From Shewanella sp. 1CM18E (lineage in GTDB: Bacteria; Pseudomonadota; Gammaproteobacteria; Enterobacterales; Shewanellaceae), in contig NZ_JALNTW010000022.1 of assembly GCF_023161665.1 (NCBI RefSeq), forward strand, positions 1 through 61,803: a stretch of 61,803 bases of DNA. Direction: 5' to 3'. The translations under genes were made by a program, and so were the position numbers. Positions 1 to 7,901 of this stretch are shown one piece after another; the first letter of the stretch is position 1, and each line of letters opens with the position of its first letter. Under the pieces are notes generated by a model that ran no database searches, was not told where the DNA came from, and was given only the letters and a program-made list of their open reading frames with translations.

Positions 1-46
1 TTAACGCACGGCAGGAAAGCTCCCTTTTAGGGAGTTATATCAAAGC

Positions 47-80
47 CACCTTCTTCAGAAGGTGGATCTTTTACTTTTAT
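47..80 (+). terminator. Intrinsic terminator of a gene left of the window
   Basis: An 8-bp perfect stem (CCACCTTC/GAAGGTGG, positions 47-66) with a TTCA loop is followed by a T-rich stretch. A smaller stem, CTCCC/GGGAG, lies just upstream at 20-34. It probably ends a plus-strand transcript from outside the window; it also lies downstream of the minus-strand DUF3108 gene, so it may serve both directions. Confidence 0.6.
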
Positions 81-150
81 AATCGACTTTTATGATTTGC
101 TTCTAAGCTCGAAAGCGACTCGATTTCTTAGTTAGCTTAGCTGTAGTAGA

Positions 151-1014
151 TTAGCCTTGTTTGTTACTTTCAAGATTATCACTCTCAAGCTTTGGAGCAG
201 CCTCATTGTTTAGTGCTTGCTCTGTTGGAGTCGTTGCTTCAAATCGATAATTCAGCAGCTTAATATCTAATTGTTTACTGCCTTTTTCAAAATGAGATAA
301 CCGAATAGGCAAGTAGCTTAAATCCGGTGCCATCCAAAAGAATGTCTGTCGCTTTTTACTATCACGTACCACTTCAAACTTAACGGTTTGATAGCTGCCG
401 CTGTCGATATTAACGCGCTCTTTCCCCACGATTTTAAAATCATAGTCATCGATTTCGCCTTCTTTAACCATGCTGTAATGCAATGCGTCTTTATTGGCTT
501 CCATATCGAGCCTAAATTGTAGCTGCACCATTAGAGGGTCAAACAATTCTGTATCGTAAGGGAATTTTGCACGCTCATCTTTATAGCGGCTATGCACCAC
601 ATTTTGTGCTTTGGCAAAAGCCGCTTGTTCACGAAAGCTTGGGCCTGTGCCTGTACGCTCAACGGAGTAGCGCATAGGTACAAGGTGGTTGTTTTCCTCT
701 AAGCTGAATTCACTGCGAATATGGCGTTTGTCCGACAGCATTAATAGGCCAATATCACTGTCAAATCGATATTTAAATAGGTTTCCCTCAGGTGCTTCTA
801 GAATATAACGCGCTCGGCCAAGTTCTATGCTGCCGTAATAGACTTCGTACTCTGCCATATGTGGCGTAAGTGCTGTGGTGTTGGCTGCGCTGTTGTGACT
901 GGTTAATAGAAAACCAAGCGCCAAGAGTGCCACTAATTTTTGCGGTAATAGCTGTTTTGATGAAAGTGTTTTAAGCAAAGGCCACTCCTTTGGAAAAGCT
1001 AGAGAATTAATCAT
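151..1014 (-). CDS. DUF3108 domain-containing exported protein
   Basis: A 287-residue protein with an N-terminal signal sequence (hydrophobic stretch VALLALGFLL, cleavage likely after SAA) followed by a beta-rich domain of the DUF3108 type (motifs such as AEYEVYYGSIELGRARY and a late FFWMAPDLSYLPIRL). Such proteins are exported to the periplasm or outer membrane and their function is unknown. The frame stays open to 1083, but I chose the ATG at 1012-1014: a GAGG ribosome site sits about 8 bases upstream, the signal peptide follows, and the longer version would overlap the end of the ATL gene. It lies 23 bases downstream of that gene in the same direction, so co-transcription is possible. Family assignment is fairly sure; function is not known. 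Confidence 0.7.
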   Translation of the reverse strand: MINSLAFPKEWPLLKTLSSKQLLPQKLVALLALGFLLTSHNSAANTTALTPHMAEYEVYYGSIELGRARYILEAPEGNLFKYRFDSDIGLLMLSDKRHIRSEFSLEENNHLVPMRYSVERTGTGPSFREQAAFAKAQNVVHSRYKDERAKFPYDTELFDPLMVQLQFRLDMEANKDALHYSMVKEGEIDDYDFKIVGKERVNIDSGSYQTVKFEVVRDSKKRQTFFWMAPDLSYLPIRLSHFEKGSKQLDIKLLNYRFEATTPTEQALNNEAAPKLESDNLESNKQG

Positions 1015-1037
1015 GTAAATAGCCTCATGTCTGTTCG

Positions 1038-1391
1038 TTAAAACGGCATTGACAAGACTAAGGTTGCCATATCGGGGCGCCATTCATATTCTGATAGTTT
1101 TATTTTACCGCGGTTAACAATGATCTCTTCACTACGCAGCCGCTGCATCTGTTCAATAAAGGGTTCACTATGCTCGGCAAACGATATTTTACCTTGGCTG
1201 TTAATCACTCTGTGCCAAGGTAATTTTAGTTCATTAGGTGCAGCCTTTAAGGCTTTAGATACATAACGCGCTCTACCTGGAAGACCTGCTAAGTCAGCGA
1301 CTTTACCGTAGGAGCATACTTTTCCTTCTGGGATCATAGACACAATATGCCAAATTTGTGTCATCGGGGAAGGTTTACTGGTTTGTTGCAT
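1038..1391 (-). CDS. atl: Alkyltransferase-like (ATL/YbaZ) DNA-repair protein
   Basis: A 117-residue protein of the MGMT DNA-binding fold. The active-site motif that reads PCHRV in true O6-alkylguanine transferases is PWHRV here (residues 58-62), with Trp59 in place of the acceptor cysteine. That substitution defines the ATL group, which binds O6-alkylguanine in DNA without repairing it and passes the lesion to nucleotide excision repair. The helix-turn-helix region (GKVCSYGKVADLAGLPGRARYVSKAL) with the arginine finger is present. Length matches bacterial ATLs. A GAGG ribosome site lies just upstream of the ATG. It is followed by the DUF3108 gene on the same strand. High confidence in the family. 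Confidence 0.88.
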   Translation of the reverse strand: MQQTSKPSPMTQIWHIVSMIPEGKVCSYGKVADLAGLPGRARYVSKALKAAPNELKLPWHRVINSQGKISFAEHSEPFIEQMQRLRSEEIIVNRGKIKLSEYEWRPDMATLVLSMPF

Positions 1392-1562
1392 AAGGCTTAC
1401 CTCCTCGCATTACGGTAAGTTCTAATAATATTGAGATCAACAGTCTAATAAATATGTATGCCTAAAATGCCGATCCTGCGTTGCAACTGTTAATTAAAAT
1501 CTCTGCTGTTCCTCATTGGTTACGCACTTGTAATATAAGGTAAAAGCTCTTGCTGACAGTTA

Positions 1563-1589
1563 GCGCTAAAGTAATAATAGCGCCTTTTT
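1563..1589 (+). terminator. Terminator-like hairpin in the leader of the 1603 gene
   Basis: GCGCTA (1563-1568) and TAGCGC (1578-1583) form a 6-bp stem with a 9-base loop, followed by C and five T. It ends only 13 bases before the ATG at 1603, so it may be a leader attenuator or a chance structure. Confidence 0.35.
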
Positions 1590-1602
1590 CACGGTATATA
1601 TA

Positions 1603-2274
1603 ATGTCAGTAAAGGCTTTACGTCCTGTTATCGGGTCTTTGTTATTACTCTCTGCAGTGTCGACGCCAGCTTTTGCTGGTGACTTTCGCCATATTGCCGA
1701 CCCATTGAATTTAAATGACTCGCTGTATATTGGTTTTGATGACGATACATTTAAAGTCGGTGGTAGTTTCGCAACCAGTCATCAAAAGTTTTCAGCTAAT
1801 ACTAATGTTGATGGTGATAAATGGCATTTAGGTTATTTGTATTCAGCCAGTAACGTTAATTTTAGAGCCTCTGTTGATCACGGTAAAACAGATACTCCAC
1901 AAGGTAAATCAAGCCACTATCAATACCAAATGGGTTTAATGACCGAGCACCAAGGTTGGTTTGCTACGCAAGTCTTTACCGAGCTTGCTGTTAACCATTT
2001 AGCGGTTAAGCGCTATAAAGATAGCACGGCAGCGAATGCTAGCATGACTGTGTTAAAGCCGATGACCGAGCATTGGTACAGTGAGTTTTACTTGCAAGGT
2101 AACGCCGGTATTGATGGTGTTGAGCGTTATGATGCCAAAAGCTGGTTAGCACTGGGTTATCAAATTAATCCGCAGTGGTCTTGGGTGATTCGCTACCAAT
2201 ATGACTGGGAAAAATTAGAGCAAATTGAAAACGAAGATACCCAGTGGGTATTTGCTATCCGTTCGCAGTTCTAA
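1603..2274 (+). CDS. Predicted outer-membrane beta-barrel protein
   Basis: A 223-residue protein with a clear signal peptide (PVIGSLLLLSAVSTPAFA, cleavage after AFA). The mature part alternates polar and aromatic residues in short strands and ends in RSQF, the C-terminal phenylalanine signature recognised by the BAM complex. It is therefore probably a small barrel of 8 to 10 strands. I do not recognise a named family, so its substrate or partner is unknown. No convincing Shine-Dalgarno sequence precedes the ATG, and a terminator-like hairpin lies immediately upstream. It stands alone and ends at a strong terminator shared with the convergent transporter gene. Confidence 0.65.
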   Translation: MSVKALRPVIGSLLLLSAVSTPAFAGDFRHIADPLNLNDSLYIGFDDDTFKVGGSFATSHQKFSANTNVDGDKWHLGYLYSASNVNFRASVDHGKTDTPQGKSSHYQYQMGLMTEHQGWFATQVFTELAVNHLAVKRYKDSTAANASMTVLKPMTEHWYSEFYLQGNAGIDGVERYDAKSWLALGYQINPQWSWVIRYQYDWEKLEQIENEDTQWVFAIRSQF

Positions 2275-2309
2275 TTTCTCTGCTGTAAGTTTGATGTTAG
2301 CTATATTTT

Positions 2310-2345
2310 AAAGCCCATATTGATAAGCAATATGGGCTTTTTGTT
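2310..2345. terminator. Bidirectional intrinsic terminator
   Basis: A 13-bp perfect stem (2310-2322 with 2328-2340) and a 5-base loop are followed by T residues on the plus strand and preceded by an A-rich stretch. It lies between the convergent barrel-protein and POT-transporter genes and can serve both. Confidence 0.85.
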
Positions 2346-2387
2346 GGGGGGTAGCACCTACATCAGTTCTGTGTGGAGCTTATACCT

Positions 2388-4106
2388 CTAATTGACTTCA
2401 GCCAGCTCAAGCTCGTTATCCTCAGCTTGTGGTGTGGTACCAAACTTATGAAATAGCACTAAACCTAACGCCGTTAATAGGCCTAACGCACCTATGATGT
2501 ACCACATAAGGTCGGGTCTATCAGCGCCTTTAGCAACTTCAGAATATAAATAGCCCGATAAAGGCCCCGCTAATAAAAAGCCAATAGCAGAAGAGACAAA
2601 ATAGTAGCCCATAAACATGGCTTTTTTATCATTAGGTGCAAAGCTTGCTACGTATTCTTGGCTTTTTGGTGAAGCAACCATTTCGCCAATTGAGAAGACT
2701 AAAATAGAGGTCAGCACCATAGCACCGCCCATAATTGCGCCGTGGGCAATACCGCCAATAGCTGTGCCAAGAGCCAGAATAATGGTGCCGCCAACCAAAA
2801 CGGGTAGCGCTTGGAAACGCTCTACAAAACGACTGATCATCAATTGCATGACCACAATGGATAAGAAGTTCAGCCCAATAAGGTATTCAGGATTAACTTG
2901 TCGATACTCAACAGCCCAAGTTTGTGCGTACTGCGCCGCAATTGTTGGTGTTTGCGCTATTGCGGTTAATGCTTGGCTTATTTCAGTGGTTGGTACCATC
3001 ACTTTAGTGTGCACCAGTTCAAAGTAGGCCTGCTTGGCGTTTAGTGTGCCGCTCGTCACTTCACTTGCAAGGCGAGTCAGTTCTGTTTGCAGTAAATTAA
3101 CATCAACAGGTGCAAAAAATTGCAGTAGATCAGGGTAAGGCGCAAGCATTAATACTAGATCGCTTGTATCTACAAAGTCACGAATATAGATAGGTAGCGT
3201 GATAAATATCTGCTGATACACCATCCACATGCCAGATAAGATCAGTAAGTAAATCACAAAGGGCTTATTGCCTAGACTGATCTTTTGGGCGTACCAAGGA
3301 GCTTGCTTGTGAGTCGAAGCCAGTTTATCCCAAATAATATGTGCCGCGAACCAAATGGCATAAATGATTAATGTGGTTTCACCCGTTATCCATTTAGCAC
3401 CATAAGACATCAAAATCACTAACGTGCCGAAGAATAAAATGGCAAAGCGAGCATTACCCAGTACTTCTTGGATATCTTGAAATACCGCTTTAAGCGGCTT
3501 GCCTTTTTGTTGGCTCTGATCTGTAGGCTCTTTATAAAAGAAATAGGCCGGAATAAAGTTAACTGCTATCCAAAAAGCCGACATAATAAATACCCAGTCC
3601 CAGCTAATGGCTCTTACATAGCCGGCGATGAAAGGCCCTAAGAATCCGCCGATATTAACCATCATATAGAAAATGCCAAAACCTAAACCACGATTGGTTT
3701 CATCGGTTGTGCGAGCTACAGTGCCTGTGACGACAGGTTTAAAGCAGGCCGCGCCAACAGCAACCCCCATAAAAGCGACAAAGAATCCCATAAAGGTATC
3801 AACTTGGCCGAGTAGATAATAACTCGGACACATAATGGCATAGGCAACTAAAAACATTTTTCGGTAACCATACCTATCTGCGAGCGCACCGGTTAATACC
3901 GGGAATAGGTAGAGGAAGAAAGGGATCATACCTTGTAGTAGGCCGCGTTCTTGCTCTGAAAAACCTAATCCACCTTGGTTTTGTGGTGAGGTCATATATA
4001 AAGATGATAGGGCGAAAAAACCATACCAGGCTAGGCGTTCAAAGATCTCCATTGTATTGGCAACGAAGAATGTAGGGGGCAGCGCAGTGCGTCCTGCAGA
4101 GGTCAT
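2388..4106 (-). CDS. POT-family proton-coupled peptide transporter
   Basis: A 572-residue inner-membrane protein with about 12 to 14 hydrophobic helices. The N-terminal MEIFERLAWYGFF matches the ExxER signature of the proton-dependent oligopeptide transporter (POT/PTR) family, and the GFSEQERGLLQG and ADRYGYRKMF segments fit the major-facilitator fold. These proteins import di- and tripeptides using the proton gradient. Residues about 300-400 form an unusually long polar loop (PYPDLLQFFAPVDVNLLQTELTR and onward) not found in the compact E. coli homologues. The gene is monocistronic. The peptide preference cannot be read from the sequence. Confidence 0.82.
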   Translation of the reverse strand: MTSAGRTALPPTFFVANTMEIFERLAWYGFFALSSLYMTSPQNQGGLGFSEQERGLLQGMIPFFLYLFPVLTGALADRYGYRKMFLVAYAIMCPSYYLLGQVDTFMGFFVAFMGVAVGAACFKPVVTGTVARTTDETNRGLGFGIFYMMVNIGGFLGPFIAGYVRAISWDWVFIMSAFWIAVNFIPAYFFYKEPTDQSQQKGKPLKAVFQDIQEVLGNARFAILFFGTLVILMSYGAKWITGETTLIIYAIWFAAHIIWDKLASTHKQAPWYAQKISLGNKPFVIYLLILSGMWMVYQQIFITLPIYIRDFVDTSDLVLMLAPYPDLLQFFAPVDVNLLQTELTRLASEVTSGTLNAKQAYFELVHTKVMVPTTEISQALTAIAQTPTIAAQYAQTWAVEYRQVNPEYLIGLNFLSIVVMQLMISRFVERFQALPVLVGGTIILALGTAIGGIAHGAIMGGAMVLTSILVFSIGEMVASPKSQEYVASFAPNDKKAMFMGYYFVSSAIGFLLAGPLSGYLYSEVAKGADRPDLMWYIIGALGLLTALGLVLFHKFGTTPQAEDNELELAEVN

Positions 4107-4294
4107 ATTATTTTCCGTATATTTTATACATTTTGATTTATGCTATCACATGTTAATAAAAAGTGGAGCAAATTGTGCAAAATAGAAACGCTTTAGTAGG
4201 CAGATATGGTGATTTTATAGGGCTGAAATTCGTCGATTACTGCGTTAATAAGCCCTCCAGTAGAGGGATTGCTGACTTTAAATATAAGTCGAGA

Positions 4295-4322
4295 TTGCCT
4301 TTATTGATGATTCGGTCATAAT
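4295..4322 (+). promoter_or_regulatory. Probable sigma-70 promoter of def
   Basis: TTGCCT (4295-4300) and CATAAT (4317-4322) are separated by 16 bases and lie 39 bases upstream of the deformylase start codon. Confidence 0.45.
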
Positions 4323-4360
4323 AGCGCGAATTTTTTAGTTAACATTAGTGTGATAAAAGT

Positions 4361-4852
4361 ATGGCAGTGTTAGACATCTTAACGATCCCCGATGAGCGCT
4401 TGAAGCGTAAAGCTGTGCCGGTAACAGATATTGAATCTGTGCAAGGTTTTATCGACGATCTAATTGAAACTATGTATGACACCGATGATGGTATCGGCCT
4501 AGCGGCAACTCAAGTGGGTAGTTTGCATGCTATTTTAGTTATCGATTTATCTGAAGAACGCGATCAACCTATGGTGCTGATTAACCCTGAAATCGTTGAG
4601 TCACGTGGTCAATACCAAGGTGAAGAGGGCTGTTTATCTATCCCAGGTTACCGCGCTAAGGTTAATCGTCACGAAGGGGTTAAAGTCACAGCGCTTGATC
4701 GTGAAGGTAAAGCGTTTGAGATCGATACTGACGAATTCTTAGCGATTGTTCTGCAACACGAAATGGATCACCTTAACGGTATCGTGTTTACTGATCATCT
4801 TTCTATGCTGAAGCAACAAGTTGCATTGAAGAAAGTAAAAAAATACAAGTAA
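4361..4852 (+). CDS. def: Peptide deformylase
   Basis: A 163-residue cytoplasmic metalloenzyme that removes the formyl group from the N-terminal methionine of new proteins. All three signature motifs are present: GIGLAATQ (residues 44-51), EGCLS (89-93, metal-ligand cysteine) and HEMDH (133-137, two metal-ligand histidines and the catalytic glutamate). Length is normal for the family. It is not next to fmt, unlike the usual housekeeping copy, so it may be a second deformylase of the genome; that is an inference from context only. It is monocistronic and ends at a strong terminator. Confidence 0.95.
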   Translation: MAVLDILTIPDERLKRKAVPVTDIESVQGFIDDLIETMYDTDDGIGLAATQVGSLHAILVIDLSEERDQPMVLINPEIVESRGQYQGEEGCLSIPGYRAKVNRHEGVKVTALDREGKAFEIDTDEFLAIVLQHEMDHLNGIVFTDHLSMLKQQVALKKVKKYK

Positions 4853-4911
4853 GTTATTAACTTAGTCGGGTTATTTCATTCGTTAATAACGCGATGCTAA
4901 ATTAATCAATT

Positions 4912-4944
4912 AAGCGCTCCTCTTATAGAGGAGCGCTTTTTTTT
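4912..4944 (+). terminator. Intrinsic terminator after def
   Basis: An 11-bp perfect stem (4912-4922 with 4928-4938), a 5-base loop and a run of eight T form a textbook rho-independent terminator. Confidence 0.93.
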
Positions 4945-4958
4945 GCAGTTAAGATCAC

Positions 4959-4986
4959 TTGCGATCTAATAAAAGATAACTATACT
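4959..4986 (+). promoter_or_regulatory. Promoter of the imuA-imuB-dnaE2 operon
   Basis: TTGCGA (4959-4964) and TATACT (4981-4986) are spaced by 16 bases. The -10 element overlaps the LexA box, which fits repression by blocking RNA polymerase. The predicted transcript has a leader of about 130 bases. Confidence 0.6.
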
Positions 4987-5000
4987 GTGTTTTTATACAG
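4985..5000 (+). promoter_or_regulatory. LexA (SOS) box
   Basis: CTGTGTTTTTATACAG has the CTGT-N8-ACAG form of the gammaproteobacterial LexA operator, and the outer TA/TA bases extend the symmetry. It lies 126 bases before imuA and overlaps the -10 element, so the mutagenesis cassette should be induced by DNA damage. Confidence 0.88.
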
Positions 5001-5126
5001 TATTTGTTGGTTCGTTGAATATGTTCGCCTAGTTCACAGCTATTTTTAAGCAACTAGTCTTAAGCAAAGTAATGCTAAGTGACAAATGAAAGGTGAGCAG
5101 CTGATTGACGAAATTAGGTGCATAAG

Positions 5127-6215
5127 ATGAGCTACGCCAAAGCGTTAACAGTAGATGAATTAAAGGAGGCAAGTATTGCTGCCAGTCAGCAAGCTAATCA
5201 GTGTTCAAGCAGTGGGTTAACAGTAAAACCGCCGCTAGCTAATTTACTTGAGCGACAAGATCTCTGGTTAGGCGAGCAATGGCAGCATCAGAACGAGGCA
5301 TATTGCACCGGTTTTTCGCTACTTAATAAGCACTTGGCTGATAATGGCTGGCCTAAACAAGGTGTATGTGAATGTTTATACGATAATCCCGGCCAAGGTG
5401 AATTAACGCTGGTATTGCCTTTATTACAGCAATTGATTGGTCAACGTCTTGTATCGCAAACGCTTGCTTCAGAGCAGCACTCTGAAGTTAGCAAGACAGA
5501 TGCAGATCATACAAACCATGCAGAGTCATTAGTCATGCTGGTTGCACCGCCCTATATTCCCAACCCTCAAGCGCTTGAACTACAAGGAATTGAAGTTGAA
5601 CGTTTAATTTGGATTGATAGCAGCGACAGAAAAGAGCAGTTATGGGCCATAGAACAAGCATTGAGTAGTGGCGCTGTACCTTTGGTATTGGCATGGCTGG
5701 GTTATCTATCCATTACTGAGTCGAGACGACTGCAACTGGCCGCGGAAAAAGGCCAAGCATTGTGTCTATTATATTTACCGAGCAAGTTGGCGGATAACTC
5801 ACATCCGGTTAATTTACGCTTAACCCTTAAACGCTCATTTTTCCGCCGTAAGCAAATGAGCACTAAAGTAACGTCTAACAAGCAACTCTTTTCTCAAGAT
5901 CAGATCCTGGCTAAAAAGAGAGTCAATGCTAATAGTGCCAATACTATTCGGGCTGTGGAGCGCTGTGGCGATAGCAGCATTAACATTATTAAGCGTCGTG
6001 GTGGCTGGCCGAGTAAAGCATTTAGTTTGTCGTTACTGCCACCGCATTTAAAAGAAAGTTTGCTTGGGACGGCTAACTATTTAACACCTAGATTAGCGGC
6101 AGAAGCGTTAGTAGATGTTGCGTCTCACAGAAGATTAACCGATAAAGATCTGCAAATAGAGCAGACGTTCAAACTCAGTATTGTCAATAACGCTATCCAT
6201 TCAGCGCCTAATTGA
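5127..6215 (+). CDS. imuA: ImuA, SOS translesion-synthesis accessory protein
   Basis: A 362-residue RecA/SulA-like protein that acts with ImuB and DnaE2 in damage-induced mutagenesis. Recognisable features are the N-terminal LERQDLWLGEQW segment, the central TGFSLLNKHLADNGWPKQGVCE block and the beta-strand core VMLVAPPYIPNPQALELQGI followed by LIWIDSSDRKEQLWAIEQAL, as in other ImuA proteins. A frame with GTG at 5118 is open, but the ATG at 5127 has AGGTG six bases upstream and is preferred. It is the first gene of the cassette, and the order imuA-imuB-dnaE2 supports the call. The middle of the protein (about 115-135) and the region after 240 carry low-complexity stretches. Confidence 0.9.
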   Translation: MSYAKALTVDELKEASIAASQQANQCSSSGLTVKPPLANLLERQDLWLGEQWQHQNEAYCTGFSLLNKHLADNGWPKQGVCECLYDNPGQGELTLVLPLLQQLIGQRLVSQTLASEQHSEVSKTDADHTNHAESLVMLVAPPYIPNPQALELQGIEVERLIWIDSSDRKEQLWAIEQALSSGAVPLVLAWLGYLSITESRRLQLAAEKGQALCLLYLPSKLADNSHPVNLRLTLKRSFFRRKQMSTKVTSNKQLFSQDQILAKKRVNANSANTIRAVERCGDSSINIIKRRGGWPSKAFSLSLLPPHLKESLLGTANYLTPRLAAEALVDVASHRRLTDKDLQIEQTFKLSIVNNAIHSAPN

Positions 6216-6254
6216 TTCAGCGCTAACTGAACAAGAACTGCCGAGAAAACCAAC

Positions 6255-7901
6255 ATGTTATGGCTTGCAGCTTATTATCCCCAATGGGCATTTCAATACC
6301 TTAGGTATTTACATCAACAGCAATCTATTGATGGCTGTGTGCTATTTGAACCTAAGTCATTACAGGTATTAGCCTGTGATCATAGTGCAACACAATCAGG
6401 AATTCGCCGTGGCATGAGTATTAGCACTGCGCAAAGCTTATTAGCTGAAGTGGTACTGATAGAATTTGACGCTCATGTGACTCAACAAGCTTCTGACTGG
6501 CTCTGTCAGTGGAGTTATGGGTTTAGCGCCCGAGTTGCGCCGCTGCATTGCTCGCTAGCGGCTCAATATGCCAAGCAAGAACTGACTAATGACAGTGCGG
6601 TATTGAACCAAAGCTTGGTAAAAAAAGCAGGCAAGTTCTCTGTGAATGAGTTTGTTGATGACTGTTTAGTATTAGAAGTTAGCTCCATGGGCTTAGTGTT
6701 TGATGGCATTGACAACCTGGCTCAGCAATATGGACAAAAGGCGTTAGCACTTGGGCTAGACGTACAGCTTGCTATTGCTGAAACACCGCTAGCAGCTCAG
6801 CTTTTAGCGTTACAAGCACCGCGATTTATTTCATTGTCTCATAGCTTGAATAAGGCATCGTTTGAGCAAGGTTATCAGCGTAATGAGCAAGTATCAGAGT
6901 TTGAACATCAAGCGGAGCTGCAAAGCCGTTATTTACAACATGAACATAATAGTTTGTTGCTAGATACTCTGCCCATTCAGGCTTTACCGGTATCCAACTA
7001 TTTATCCGAGGCATTTACCAATATGGGGTTGCATACGTTATCTATGTTAACCGCATTACCCGAAAAAGATCTTGGTCAGCGCTTCGGTCAACCCTTACTG
7101 CAATTATTGGCTAAGATCAGTGGCAAATTACCCCAACCAATGTCGTATTTTGAACCTGCAAGTCATTATCAGCAAAAGCTAACCTTGCTCTATGAAGTTG
7201 AATCCATGCCGGGAATTATCTTCCCGCTAAGGCGAATGCTAGATGAGCTCGCCGGTTATTTAGTGCAGCGCCAGTGGGCACTGCAAACACTGACCTTAAG
7301 TTTAGGCTATCGAGACCGAGAGCTAGCGCCTTTAGAACTGACAATTTACTACCCTTTCGCTGAACATAGAAGCGCCGAACTGCTTAGTTTATGTCGTATG
7401 CAACTTGAGCGCGTAACCTTATATCAGCCTGTTGTTGAACTATGTATTTATGCCAATAAATTTGCGCCAATCACTCAAGGGCAAACTCATTTATTAACTC
7501 ATACAAAAGCTGGGAAAAACGATGCTGGTCGATACTTGCTATCGAGCTTACAAGCACGGCTTGGCAGCGATAAAGTTAAAGGGATCACCTCAGTATCTGA
7601 GCACTTACCTGAGCATTGTTGGCAAAGTACAGCACTTAGCAGTATTGGCAAGATACAAACTAAGCAGCAAAAACATAGATTGGCGCTGGGGGCTTGCCGA
7701 CCTTTTTGGCTACTTGCTCAGCCAGAGGCAATAGCAACAACAGAGTTTGAACTGTTAAAGGGGCCTGAGCGATTACAAACTCACTGGTGGCAACAAGCCA
7801 GTTATTGTCGTGACTATTATATTGCTAGCCATGTTGATGGCGGCCTGTGCTGGGTTTATCAAGAGCAAGGTGGTTTTTATCTGCACGGATGGTTTGGTTA
7901 A
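6255..7901 (+). CDS. imuB: ImuB, catalytically inactive Y-family polymerase homologue
   Basis: A 548-residue Y-family DNA polymerase relative that bridges DnaE2 and the beta clamp. The N-terminus MLWLAAYYPQWAFQYL occupies the place of the usual catalytic DxD strand but has no acidic pair, and the second acidic motif reads CLVLEVSSMGLVF, so it lacks polymerase catalytic residues as ImuB proteins do. The palm, finger and little-finger regions can be followed to about residue 400, and a C-terminal segment ends in HGWFG. A 39-base gap separates it from imuA. Its stop codon overlaps the dnaE2 start (TAATG), so the two are translationally coupled. Confidence 0.9.
   Translation: MLWLAAYYPQWAFQYLRYLHQQQSIDGCVLFEPKSLQVLACDHSATQSGIRRGMSISTAQSLLAEVVLIEFDAHVTQQASDWLCQWSYGFSARVAPLHCSLAAQYAKQELTNDSAVLNQSLVKKAGKFSVNEFVDDCLVLEVSSMGLVFDGIDNLAQQYGQKALALGLDVQLAIAETPLAAQLLALQAPRFISLSHSLNKASFEQGYQRNEQVSEFEHQAELQSRYLQHEHNSLLLDTLPIQALPVSNYLSEAFTNMGLHTLSMLTALPEKDLGQRFGQPLLQLLAKISGKLPQPMSYFEPASHYQQKLTLLYEVESMPGIIFPLRRMLDELAGYLVQRQWALQTLTLSLGYRDRELAPLELTIYYPFAEHRSAELLSLCRMQLERVTLYQPVVELCIYANKFAPITQGQTHLLTHTKAGKNDAGRYLLSSLQARLGSDKVKGITSVSEHLPEHCWQSTALSSIGKIQTKQQKHRLALGACRPFWLLAQPEAIATTEFELLKGPERLQTHWWQQASYCRDYYIASHVDGGLCWVYQEQGGFYLHGWFG

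Noticed and set aside
2617..3027. 136-codon frame on the plus strand inside the POT-transporter gene
   Set aside because: It is antisense to a clear transporter and has no protein features of its own.
6181..6372. 63-codon frame across the imuA-imuB junction
   Set aside because: It overlaps both genes in another frame and has no ribosome site.
7847..7900. Longer dnaE2 start inside imuB
   Set aside because: The added residues do not resemble PHP-domain sequence, and the ATG at 7901 overlapping the imuB stop begins the conserved domain.
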